Source: Ferrimonas balearica DSM 9799
GTDB taxonomy: Bacteria; Pseudomonadota; Gammaproteobacteria; Enterobacterales; Shewanellaceae
Assembly: GCF_000148645.1 (NCBI RefSeq)
Contig: NC_014541.1
Location: 558,001-622,000, forward strand
Length of the DNA: 64,000 bases
Reading direction: 5' to 3'
The notes below the pieces were generated by a model. That model was given only the letters and a program-made list of their open reading frames with translations, made no database searches and was not told where the DNA came from. Positions 38,342 through 46,900 of this stretch are shown here, piece by piece (the first letter of the stretch is position 1; each line of letters begins with the position of its first letter). A program made the position numbers and the translations under genes.

Positions 38342-39025
38342 ATGCGACTGAGCCCCTACTCCTCGACCCGTTTTGCCCCGTTGCTTGAGCAACACCACGA
38401 CGCTTTTACCGCCGCGCTGTCCGAGTGCCGGGTGGGGGCCGCCCAATTCCAGGCGGACGACCTGCTGTTGACCCAGGGACAGGCGGTGGACCGGCTCTAC
38501 ATCGTGCCTACCGGCAAACTTGCCTTTCACATCACTGCCATCAATGGCCGCCGTTTTCAGCTGGGCGAGGTGCAGTGCGAGCACCACATCATTGGTGAGA
38601 TGGAGTTCTTCACCAACACCCCCTGCCAGTGGAGTGTGATGGCGATGGAGCCGCTCCAAGCGGAAGTGCTGTGCGTTCAGCGCCTGCAGCAGCAACTGAC
38701 CGCCAATCCCATTCTGTCGCTGTTCTTCGCCTCGGCCTTGGCGTTCGATTACCAGGAGTCGCTGGCCATCTCTACCCACCGCCTGCTGCACCCCATCGCC
38801 TACAACATCGCCTTTGACCTGTGGCAGCGTCGCCACAGCAAGATGACTTTGGACGCCTTCAATCGCGTGGAGCAGGAAGCGGAGCGCTTCGGCACCTCCA
38901 GCCGGGTGTACCGCCGGGCGGTGAAATCGCTGATAGAGCAGGGCCTGGTCGAGAAACGCGGGCACAGCATTGAGGTGGTGGACTGGCCCAAGCTGGAGCG
39001 GTTTATTGCGCTGACGGTGGAGTAG
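38342..39025 (+). CDS. Crp/Fnr-family regulator, YeiL-like
   Basis: N-terminal cNMP-binding-type beta-roll (residues about 15-115) with LLLTQGQAVDRLYIVPTG, a long helix, and a C-terminal winged helix with SSRVYRRAVKSLIEQGLVEKRG in place of the usual recognition region. The look and setting are like E. coli YeiL, which lies next to nucleoside transport/hydrolysis genes. Two start codons are possible: 38342 (227 aa) or 38303 (240 aa); neither has a strong Shine-Dalgarno. It probably regulates nupC-udp, by inference. Confidence 0.75.
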   Translation: MRLSPYSSTRFAPLLEQHHDAFTAALSECRVGAAQFQADDLLLTQGQAVDRLYIVPTGKLAFHITAINGRRFQLGEVQCEHHIIGEMEFFTNTPCQWSVMAMEPLQAEVLCVQRLQQQLTANPILSLFFASALAFDYQESLAISTHRLLHPIAYNIAFDLWQRRHSKMTLDAFNRVEQEAERFGTSSRVYRRAVKSLIEQGLVEKRGHSIEVVDWPKLERFIALTVE

Positions 39026-39053
39026 GGCAGTAAAGCCGCTGTTCAAACATCAC

Positions 39054-39088
39054 AACGCCCCGGGCTTTTCTGGCCCGGGGCGTTTTTT
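39054..39088. terminator. Bidirectional terminator before the WYL cassette end
   Basis: Twelve-bp stem AACGCCCCGGGC / GCCCGGGGCGTT with a seven-base loop and TTTTTT. Serves the Crp-like gene and the convergent 468-aa gene. Confidence 0.9.
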
Positions 39089-40493
39089 AGTCTGCAGCGG
39101 CCCGTTCGGTATCTTGCTGCCCCAGATCGGCCTGGTTCAGTACTTCAAGAATATGCTGGTGCACGGCAACACGGCGTTTCTCCTCGACCGTCATCCAGTA
39201 GATCAGGTCACGTACCGCGTTATTGGCAAACAGGAACAGCGCCATATAGTTGATGCGGTAGTCCCCATAGGCCGCCTTGGCCAGGGATACGGCAGCCACC
39301 ACGCCGTAGGCGATGGCGCACATACGGGTGTACACCACCTCGTTGATGCCGGTCAGCTTCTTCCATACCCACAGCATGATTTTGGGGATGGCGATGGCCA
39401 GCCCCTGGCTCATCCAGGCGCGGAAGTCATAGCCCTCCAGGTAGGCTTCCCGGGCCAGGTCAGCGGCGCCGGTTTTGATGCCAACCGGATTCATCAGCAT
39501 CGAGTAGCCGGGGAAGCCCAGGCCAGCGCCGCCTCCGGCGGTGGTGTTGCTGCCGTTGATGTCCGAAAGGATGTGGCAAAAGAACGTCATCAGCGCGGTC
39601 AGGATGTTCTCGACGCTGTATCCGCCCTGCATCGCCCGTCCCGGATTGGCCACGGTGACCATCTGCTGCAGCTCCGGCGAGTAGAGGGTGCAGGTGCCCT
39701 GGATCTGGTCGCGGATGGCGTGCACCGCGCCGAGCAGGTCATGGGCCGGACTGTCGAAGTGGTGGCCTTTGCAGTTGAGGTTGCTGAAGGCACCCTGTTC
39801 ATACAGTTCCCGGTTATGGGCGAAGGCTTTTTTGTATTCTCCCAGCTGGTTTTGCAGGTCTTCTCCCTGCAGCGACGACAGCAGCTTCTTGTCGGAACCG
39901 GTCAGGTCCTGCCAGTCCATCTTAATGTGACCGCTGTTGGCGGCGTCGTAACTGACATGGTGCTGGGACTCCAGTGACTGGATGCCCGATTTGTCGAGCC
40001 CCGCCTGCTCCATGGCGCTGCCGATCTGAACTTTACCCACAAAGAGTTCAACCAGACCGCCCAGCAACCCCGCAAAGCTGGCCACCCACAAGTCGGCGTC
40101 ACTCATGCGCAGCGTGTTGTCCTCGCGGATGCCGATGATGGTTTGCTGGCAGGCCAGCAGATGCTCCGGCGTGGTCAGGTCAAACAGGGTGGCGGGCGGC
40201 GCTTCATCGATCAGTTCGGTGATCGACTTGCGCCGGATGGTGATGGTGGACTCGCAGGGCGCTTCCCCCAGTGCAGCCAGCGCCGCAGCGGTGGCACTTC
40301 GGTCTATGGTGCTGCCCAGGGCATCGCGGCTCAGGATGGAGCGGGTGGCGATGTCACCCTCCTCCAACCCCAACGTGGCCAGTGCGGCGTGGGTGGCACT
40401 ACGATCCGTCGGCGCAAACTCCGATTGTTCGACCCGGCGCTGCAGGTCAACCTGGGCGTTCAGCAGCCCCTGCCAAGTGACGTTTTTAGTCAT
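39087..40493 (-). CDS. Unrecognised 468-aa multi-TM protein of the WYL cassette
   Basis: Not recognised. N-terminus has an internal duplication, DRSATHAALATLG (30-42) and DRSATAAALAALG (64-76). One possible membrane segment lies at about 134-152; three or four more at about 295-308, 362-378, 389-406 and 413-430. Clustered His/Asp: GHHFDSPAHDLLGAVH (His244, His245, His251, Asp252, His258) and FCHILSDINGS (His307, Asp311), a spacing that could form a metal site in a helical bundle. Short and Gly-rich NTTAGGGAGLGF follows. GAAGAG precedes the ATG. Last of three genes downstream of a WYL regulator beside a tRNA; a membrane-acting effector is possible but speculative. Confidence 0.7.
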   Translation of the reverse strand: MTKNVTWQGLLNAQVDLQRRVEQSEFAPTDRSATHAALATLGLEEGDIATRSILSRDALGSTIDRSATAAALAALGEAPCESTITIRRKSITELIDEAPPATLFDLTTPEHLLACQQTIIGIREDNTLRMSDADLWVASFAGLLGGLVELFVGKVQIGSAMEQAGLDKSGIQSLESQHHVSYDAANSGHIKMDWQDLTGSDKKLLSSLQGEDLQNQLGEYKKAFAHNRELYEQGAFSNLNCKGHHFDSPAHDLLGAVHAIRDQIQGTCTLYSPELQQMVTVANPGRAMQGGYSVENILTALMTFFCHILSDINGSNTTAGGGAGLGFPGYSMLMNPVGIKTGAADLAREAYLEGYDFRAWMSQGLAIAIPKIMLWVWKKLTGINEVVYTRMCAIAYGVVAAVSLAKAAYGDYRINYMALFLFANNAVRDLIYWMTVEEKRRVAVHQHILEVLNQADLGQQDTERAAAD

Positions 40494-40515
40494 TGTCTGC
40501 TCTTCTTCGGGGCGG

Positions 40516-41178
40516 TCAGGAACGGGTTTCCGCTTCCAGTTGCTGAATGCGGTCGGTCAGTTTGCGGATCACCACGGCGTCGAATTCGCTGTTGCGCAGC
40601 AGGAGTTCGCGTTCCTGGTAGAGGTGTTGCAGCTCGACCAGTTTCTCGGCCATCGCCAGTTTGACGATCTCGGTGCGGATCACATCGTTGTTTTTAAAGT
40701 CGTCCAGATGCCAGGAGAGCCAGCCGGCGGCCAGCAAGGGTTTCAGCTTGGCCGGGACATCGGCCTCGTCAATCTGGCGGATGGCATCGGGGAGCTCACT
40801 CAGGATGCAGACACCGATGGCCAGGTAGACCTGGAAGGTCAGCATCAACAGCGGGGAATCCTGGGCTTCGCGGGCACTGGAGCCGTATTTGATTTTGCCC
40901 AGTTCCGCTTCGAGATAGGCGCGTGGTGTCTTGCCGTAGGTGGCCAGGTCCAGTGTGCTGTGCAGGTAGCAGTATTCGTACAGCTCACGCACCTCCTCGC
41001 GACGGTACTCCTGATGCAGGCAGGCGGTCAGGTCCGATTCACGGCCGATAAGGCGTCGGTTTTTGAGCATGGCGCAGGCAAAAAACGCCGCCCAGGTGTT
41101 GCCTTCATACTGACCACGGATCAGTTCGTTAGCGAGATTGTCTTTCTTAATGTCGAACAGCAGGTTCAGGTCGCTCAT
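40516..41178 (-). CDS. Unrecognised 220-aa protein of the WYL cassette
   Basis: Not recognised. All-helical look, no signal peptide. N-terminal part FDIKKDNLANELIRGQYEG, a possible short hydrophobic stretch around residues 109-125 (LLMLTFQVYLAIGVCIL), and a C-terminal heptad-rich region (about 170-218) likely to coil. The Cys/Tyr-rich EYCYLHSTLD patch is notable. It lies 39 bp after the WYL regulator and 22 bp before the 468-aa gene. A partner protein for that gene is the simplest reading. Confidence 0.65.
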   Translation of the reverse strand: MSDLNLLFDIKKDNLANELIRGQYEGNTWAAFFACAMLKNRRLIGRESDLTACLHQEYRREEVRELYEYCYLHSTLDLATYGKTPRAYLEAELGKIKYGSSAREAQDSPLLMLTFQVYLAIGVCILSELPDAIRQIDEADVPAKLKPLLAAGWLSWHLDDFKNNDVIRTEIVKLAMAEKLVELQHLYQERELLLRNSEFDAVVIRKLTDRIQQLEAETRS

Positions 41179-41217
41179 GATTCAGCGCTTACTCTTGTTA
41201 TGTTGTGCCACTGGGGA

Positions 41218-42096
41218 TCACCGGCTCAGGTAACGGGTCAAATCGGCCCGTACCGCAGCATCAATCGAGGGCGGGTCGAGCACCTCCATCTCCGGTGCCC
41301 AATACTTGATGAGAGGGATGATCTGGCGGGGGTGGTGGACCTCGCTGCGCAGGATCATCCCGCCGTCGGGTAACGTTTCAATCGTTTCCTGGTAGGGCAG
41401 CAGTGACCGCCGTTGGAAGTAACTGGCCACCTCGGCGGACACTTTGACGGTGACGCCGAGACGTTCGGAGCCGAAGAAGATGCCATCCGCCTCTTCAATG
41501 GCGCGCTGGATGGCCGGGTCAGGCTCAAAGGTATCCGGCAGAGACAGTTGATTGCGGATGGCGCTGAGCTGGAAGGCTTTCAGCGCAGCCCCATCGACCG
41601 CGGCCAGATACCAAATCCCCTTGTTATTGACCAGCCGGTAAGGCGCCAGTCGCGGATAGACCTTGCCTTTATAGTGCAGGCTGACGCAGTGGTGGGCGTT
41701 GATGGCCCGGGTCAGCTTGTCCAAAGATTGGCGCAGGCCTGGATTGTCTTCGTAGTGGTAGCCCTTGATCAGGTAGGGGCTGGCTAAGGTGTTGCTCAGG
41801 ATATTGGCGATAAAGCCCGCATCCAGGCTGGGAAACAGTTGGCTCACCCCTACCAGGCTGGAGAAGTTGCGGATGTCCTGATTGGACAGTTTTCCCATGG
41901 CCGCAGCGGCGAGGTGGAAACGGTCACCCGACTTGTCGATTGGGAGAAACGCCAGCCGGGCATTGATGTCCCGCTGCAGGGTGCGCTTGTTGACCCCGTA
42001 TTGTTCAGCCAGGGCGCTCATGCTCAGGGATTCCCCCGAGTTCAGGCGCACCAGAATATCGGCGAGGCGATCCGCCAATGTGGTTTTATTGCTCAT
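41218..42096 (-). CDS. WYL-domain HTH transcriptional regulator
   Basis: N-terminal winged helix with SMSALAEQYGVNKRTLQRDI (about 26-45), then a WYL domain with YHYEDNPG, YKGKVYPRLAPYRLV and GIWYLAAVDG, and a C-terminal WCX-like extension. Layout is like BrxR/CapW regulators, which control phage-defence operons and often repress them. An upstream TTG (42129) is possible, but ATG 42096 is preferred. A perfect inverted repeat (42142-42164) lies 46-68 bp upstream, consistent with autoregulation. 292 aa. Confidence 0.85.
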   Translation of the reverse strand: MSNKTTLADRLADILVRLNSGESLSMSALAEQYGVNKRTLQRDINARLAFLPIDKSGDRFHLAAAAMGKLSNQDIRNFSSLVGVSQLFPSLDAGFIANILSNTLASPYLIKGYHYEDNPGLRQSLDKLTRAINAHHCVSLHYKGKVYPRLAPYRLVNNKGIWYLAAVDGAALKAFQLSAIRNQLSLPDTFEPDPAIQRAIEEADGIFFGSERLGVTVKVSAEVASYFQRRSLLPYQETIETLPDGGMILRSEVHHPRQIIPLIKYWAPEMEVLDPPSIDAAVRADLTRYLSR

Positions 42097-42141
42097 GCTA
42101 TCCAGCACTGTGTGGTGATGTTCCGGCAACCTTACCGAATG

Positions 42142-42164
42142 AGGGTGACAGCCGGTGTCACCCT
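42142..42164. promoter_or_regulatory. Perfect 9-bp inverted repeat, candidate WYL-regulator operator
   Basis: AGGGTGACA-GCCGG-TGTCACCCT. A TTGTAC at its upstream edge on the minus strand may be a -35, so the repeat would overlap the promoter. Confidence 0.55.
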
Positions 42165-42523
42165 GTACAAAACGGGATGGGCGTTAACTCATTGTTTAGA
42201 GGGTTTGTTTCCCGGAGCGGATAGATAGCAAATCGCGGTGTTCAATTCCGTCGGATAGCGCCAGCTTCCTGAATATTGTTTGCCTTTTTCGGGCTGTGGG
42301 GGATCTGGAGGGCGGGAAGGCGTCGGTGTTTGTCCTGATTGGCCGATGGAACCAGCCACTTGGTTATTGCGGTTTCCGTCTTTGTTTCAGGCTTCGAAGC
42401 CAACCAGACAATCGTTTCGCCCAGCGACGCCAGAATGTGGGGGGAGGGCAAGCGGCGCTAAGCGTTGTGTCGCGACGCGAAGTTACACAGCATCAAGAAG
42501 CTGACAGCACGAATGGTGCATAC
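42165..42523. other. 359-bp stretch without a recognised gene
   Basis: Lies between the WYL-regulator operator and the tRNA-Leu terminator. A minus-strand open frame of 69 codons (42242-42451) exists but shows no Shine-Dalgarno or family resemblance. No tRNA-end duplicate, integrase or attachment repeat was recognised. Confidence 0.5.
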
Positions 42524-42555
42524 GAAAAAGCCCCAGTCTTTCGACTGGGGCTTTC
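42524..42555 (-). terminator. Terminator downstream of tRNA-Leu
   Basis: On the minus strand: stem AAAGCCCCAGTC / GACTGGGGCTTT, loop GAAA, then TTTTT. Confidence 0.88.
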
Positions 42556-42563
42556 TCTGTATC

Positions 42564-42650
42564 TGGTACCGGGAGGGGGACTTGAACCCCCAAGGTGTCA
42601 CCACCGGCGGATTTTGAATCCGCTGCGTCTACCAATTCCGCCATCCCGGC
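42564..42650 (-). tRNA. tRNA-Leu (anticodon CAA)
   Basis: On the minus strand the acceptor GCCGGGA pairs with TCCCGGT; a long leucine-type variable arm is present; the anticodon loop TTCAAAA gives CAA; the T-loop GGTTCAAGTCC and an encoded 3' CCA close it. Eighty-seven bases. Reads UUG codons. Confidence 0.96.
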
Positions 42651-42662
42651 TTAGGAGTGGGC

Positions 42663-42690
42663 ATTATATACCGAAGTCACTGCGCGGCAA
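42663..42690 (-). promoter_or_regulatory. Promoter of tRNA-Leu
   Basis: Minus strand: -35 TTGCCG, 16 bp, -10 TATAAT, then GCCC at the start of transcription. The GC-rich discriminator after a consensus -10 is typical of stringently controlled stable-RNA promoters. Confidence 0.7.
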
Positions 42691-42778
42691 GTCCAATTCC
42701 GCTGTTCGGGCAATTTCTGCGCACTCCCCGGTGAAACGCTCTGGTACACTGCCCGCAGTGACCAAACAAGGAGCGAAG

Positions 42779-43279
42779 ATGTCATCCCTTGCCAACGCCC
42801 CGCGGGCGTCTCTGGGTCGTCGACTGGCGGCCTGGGTATACGATTTTATGGTGGCCCTGGCGGTCTATATGCTGGCCGGTGCCGTGCTGTTTGCGCTGTT
42901 TACTGTGCTGGTGTCGGTGGGCGTCGTCGATAAGGGCGGCATGACCCACACCGTGGATGTGCTGCAATCCAGCCCGGTCTGGCTGACCCTGAACGAAGTG
43001 GGCAAGCTGCTGGCGGTAACCTGGCTGTTTGTCTGGAGCTGGAAGAAGAAGGGCCAGACCCTCGGCATGAGGGCCTGGCGCCTGCGGGTGCAGCGCACCG
43101 ATGGCAGCGAACTGGATGCCCGCCAGGCGTGGTTGCGTGCGGTGGTTTCCTTTGGCGGCCTGGCGATGTTTACCCTGCTGTGGGATGACGAAGGCGCCGC
43201 GATGAATGACCGCATCAGCGGTTCTGAAGTGGTGATGCTGACCGTGGAGCAGAACCGCTCGCTGATGGAACGCGACTGA
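42779..43279 (+). CDS. RDD family membrane protein
   Basis: Small integral-membrane protein of 166 aa. The RDD hallmark Arg/Asp/Asp pattern is seen as LGRRLAAWVYDFMVAL (first helix) with a later KKKGQTLGMRAWRLRV. Two to three transmembrane segments. The function of the family is poorly known; some members are Na+/H+-linked. The start at 42779 has AAGGAG upstream; a longer in-frame opening upstream runs through the tRNA and is not real. Confidence 0.85.
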   Translation: MSSLANAPRASLGRRLAAWVYDFMVALAVYMLAGAVLFALFTVLVSVGVVDKGGMTHTVDVLQSSPVWLTLNEVGKLLAVTWLFVWSWKKKGQTLGMRAWRLRVQRTDGSELDARQAWLRAVVSFGGLAMFTLLWDDEGAAMNDRISGSEVVMLTVEQNRSLMERD

Positions 43280-43337
43280 CCTTGCCTATCTGATTCAGGC
43301 TGTTAGCTTGGGGGTCTGCCCAGATAAGGAGATCCCC

Positions 43338-43934
43338 ATGCCGCTGCTTGACCCGCTTCCGCCGGAAACCACCCCCGAATTGGCGGAGGATTTCGCCCTC
43401 TTTACCCGCATTCTTGGTTTTATCCCCAACAGCCTGCTGACCATGCAGCGGGTGCCCGCCATGGTGCACGGTTTCGGTGCCCTGACCCGCGCCGTGATGG
43501 ACCCCAACGGCAGTGTCGACCCCGGTTTTAAGCGGTTACTGGCGCACTTCTGCAGTCGTGCAGCGGGCTGCCAGTACTGCGAGGCACACTCGTTGATCGC
43601 GGCGGAGCTGCACGATGTGCCCCACGATAAGGTGGTGGCGCTGTGGGAGTACCAGACCAGCCCGCTCTATAGTGAGGCGGAACGGGCCGCGCTGGATTTT
43701 GCCCTGGCCGCCGGGGCGGTGCCCAATGCGGTGGATGAGCCGTTGATGGCAAAGATGCGCGAGCACTGGCGCGAGGAGCAGATTGTCGAGATCCTCGGGG
43801 CCATCGCCCTCTATGGCTTCCTCAATCGCTGGAACGATTCCATGGCGACGGAGATTGAAGCGCCGGCCCAGGCGATGGGCGATGAGGTGCTGGCCAAAGG
43901 CGGCTGGACCGGCGGCAAACACAGGGCCGGGTAA
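43338..43934 (+). CDS. AhpD-like carboxymuconolactone decarboxylase family protein
   Basis: All-helical AhpD-type protein with the redox motif CSRAAGCQYCEAHS: CxxC plus the downstream His, and an upstream Glu-rich helix. These proteins act as thiol peroxidases or hydroperoxide-linked reductases. Residues 83-97 cover the motif. 198 aa. AAGGAG lies seven bases upstream of ATG 43338. It is a single gene, its partner unknown. Confidence 0.82.
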   Translation: MPLLDPLPPETTPELAEDFALFTRILGFIPNSLLTMQRVPAMVHGFGALTRAVMDPNGSVDPGFKRLLAHFCSRAAGCQYCEAHSLIAAELHDVPHDKVVALWEYQTSPLYSEAERAALDFALAAGAVPNAVDEPLMAKMREHWREEQIVEILGAIALYGFLNRWNDSMATEIEAPAQAMGDEVLAKGGWTGGKHRAG

Positions 43935-43948
43935 TCACCCTAAAGAGA

Positions 43949-43975
43949 AAGGGGCGCATGATGCGCCCCTTTTTT
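43949..43975. terminator. Bidirectional terminator between the AhpD-like gene and putA
   Basis: Stem AAGGGGCGCAT / ATGCGCCCCTT with a T-run; between two convergent genes. Confidence 0.87.
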
Positions 43976-43994
43976 GTGCCGGTTTACCGGGTTA

Positions 43995-46900
43995 TCAGCC
44001 GTCACCGAGGGACAGCAGGGTGGCATTACCGCCGATGGCGGTGATGTTGTTGCTGATGGTTTTCTCGGTGACAAAGCTGTGCAGGTAGTGCGGGCCGCCG
44101 GCTTTGGGGCCGGTGCCGGACAGGCCATTGCCGCCAAAGGGCTGCACCCCAACCACCGCACCAATCTGGTTGCGGTTGATGTAGGCGTTGCCGGCGTTCA
44201 CCTTGTGGGCGATGGCCAAAGCCTGGCCTTCATTGCGGCTGTGTACGCCCAGAGTCAGGCCGAAACCGGTGCTGTTGATCTCGTTGATCACCCGATCCAG
44301 CTCAGAAGCTTTGTAGCGGATGACGTGGAGAATCGGGCCGAAGTGCTCCTTCTCCAGCTGACCGATGTGCTGGATCTCCACCGCAGTCGGCGGCACAAAG
44401 TGGCCATGCTCGCACTCGTCGGAGAAGGCGGTTTGGCCAATCAGGCGACCCTCTTTGCTGATGCGCTCGATGTGCGCCAGCAGGCCCTGCTGAGCGGTCT
44501 GGTCGATCACCGGGCCGACGTCGGTTTTGAACAGCCCGGGGTTGCCCACGTGCAGTTCGGCCATGGCGCCTTTGAGCAGGTCGATAACCCGCTCGGCAAT
44601 GTCCTCCTGCACGTACAGCACCCGCAGGGCGGAACAGCGCTGGCCTGCGCTCTGGAAGGAGGAGTGCACCACGTCGGTGATCACCTGCTCCGGCAGGGAG
44701 GTGGAGTCCACCACCATGGCGTTCTGGCCACCGGTTTCCGCCACCAGCTTGGCGATGGCGCCATCGCGGGCCGCCAGAGAGCGGTTGATCACCTTGGCGG
44801 TTTCGGTGGAGCCGGTAAAGCAGACGCCGACAATGCGCTCGTCGGCGGTCAGCAGGCCACCAATCTCGCGGCCTTTGCCGGGCACCAGTTGCAGCACGTC
44901 AGCCGGGATGCCCGCTTCGTGGGCCAGCTGGGTGGCACGGTAGGCCACGATGTTGGTTTGTTCTGCGGGCTTGGCTACCACGGTGTTGCCGGTCACCAGT
45001 GCCGCCACCACCTGGCCCAGGAAGATTGCCAGCGGGAAGTTCCAGGGGCTGATGCAGAGGTAGGGGCCGCGGCCCTGCACAAACAGTTCGTTGAGTTCGC
45101 CGGTCGGGCCCGGCAGTACGGTGTGCTCGCCCATCAGGCTGCGGGCCTGCACGGCGTAAAAGCGACAGAAGTCCACCGCCTCGCGCACTTCGTCGATGCC
45201 ATCCTGCAGGCCTTTGCCCGCTTCACGGGTACAGAGGGCAATCAGCTCTTCACGGTTGGCTTCCAGCTTGTCGGCCAGCTCCTCAAGGGCACGGGCACGC
45301 TGCTCTACCGGCGTGTCACGCCAGGCCGGGAAAGCAGCAGTAGCGCGTTCGATGGCGTCCTGGATGTCTGCTTCGTTGGCAAAGTGCACTTCGCCCACCT
45401 GCTTGCGCTGGTCCTGCGGGCTCAGTACGGCGATGGCGTCGCCGCTTTGGCGGGTTTCGCCGCCAATCAGCGGGCCGGCGTGCCACTGTGTGGTTTTAAA
45501 GGAGTCCAGTTTGGCGAAGAAGGGGCGGGCTTCCTGGGCGATGTTCATGTTCAGTCCTTGCGAATTGGGGCGCTCCTTGCCGAAGATCGCTTCCGGCAGC
45601 ACGATTTTGTGGTTGGCCAGGGTGGGGTAACCCTTGAGCGTGGTCAGCGGGTAGCTGATCAGGCTTTCAATCGGGGTTTTGGGGTCCACCAGCTTGTGCA
45701 CAAAGGAGGTGTTGGCGCCATTTTCCAGCAGACGGCGCACCAGGTAGGGCAGCAGGTCCTTATGGGCGCCCACCGGGGCGTAGATCCGCACCTTCAGCCC
45801 CTTCTGCTGTTGCAGCAGGGTGTCGTACAGCTCTTGGCCCATGCCATGCAGGCGTTGGAATTCGTAGTCGCGCTGGCCAGCCAGATGCTGGATGGTGGCG
45901 GCGGTCTGGGCGTTGTGGGTAGCAAACTGCGGGTAGATGTTGCCCACAGTGGCGTCAGACAGCAGGAAGCGGGCGCAGGCCAGGTAGGAGACATCGGTGC
46001 CCGCTTTGCGGGTGAACACCGGGTAACCCTGGGCACCGCCCTGCTGGCACCATTTCAGTTCACTGTCCCAGTACGCGCCTTTCACCAGACGCAGGGGGAT
46101 CAGGTCGCCCTGTTCACGGGCGAGGGCGTTGATCCAGACCAGCACCGGCAGGGCGCGCTTGGAGTAAGCCTGGATCACCAGGCCCAGGTTGCCCCAGCCC
46201 TTGGCTTCATTGCTGCGGTAGAGCTTTTCAAACAGCTTGAGGGAGAGCTCCAGCCGGTCCATCTCTTCGGCATCGATGGAGATGCCCACATCCAGGCTAC
46301 GGGCCTGCTTGATCAGACGCAGTACGCTGTCGTACAGCTCGGTCATGACCCGGTCTTCGTTGGCCACTTCATAGCGCGGGTGCAAGGCGGACAGCTTGAT
46401 GGAGATGGTGGGGCGGGGTGCCTGGCTGACATCGTAACTGTGGGCGCCCAGCGCGGTGATGGCGCGGCTGTAGCTGTCGAAGTATTTGGTGGCGTCGGCG
46501 GCGGTCAGGGCCGCTTCGCCCAGCATGTCGTAGGAGTGGGTGTAACCCAGGGCACGGTTGTCGTCACTGTTCTTCAGTGCTTCACCAATGTCCCGGCCCA
46601 GCACAAACTGCCGGCCCATGATCTTCATGGCGGCGTACATGGCCTGACGCACCACCGGCTCGCCCAGTTTGTTGACCATGCGGGCCAGCAGGTTGTTGGG
46701 GCTGCCGTCGATCTTTCGGTCAAGGGTGATCACTTTGCCGGTCAGCATCAGGCCCCAGGTGGAGGCGTTCACCAGCACCGAATCACTGCCTTTCATATGG
46801 CGGGCCCAGTCGGCGCCGGACAGCTTGTCCTCAATCAGGGCATCGGCGGTGGCGGCGTCCGGAATGCGCAGCAAAGCTTCGGCCAGGCACATCAGAATGA

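Noticed and set aside
42165-42523. Integron-type attachment site or insertion remnant beside tRNA-Leu
   Set aside because: GTTAAC and GCGCTAAG-like pieces occur but no paired attC arms, integrase or duplicated tRNA end was found.
42296-42778. Possible long N-terminal extension of the RDD protein
   Set aside because: It runs through the tRNA-Leu gene and its terminator; ATG 42779 with AAGGAG fits the family start.
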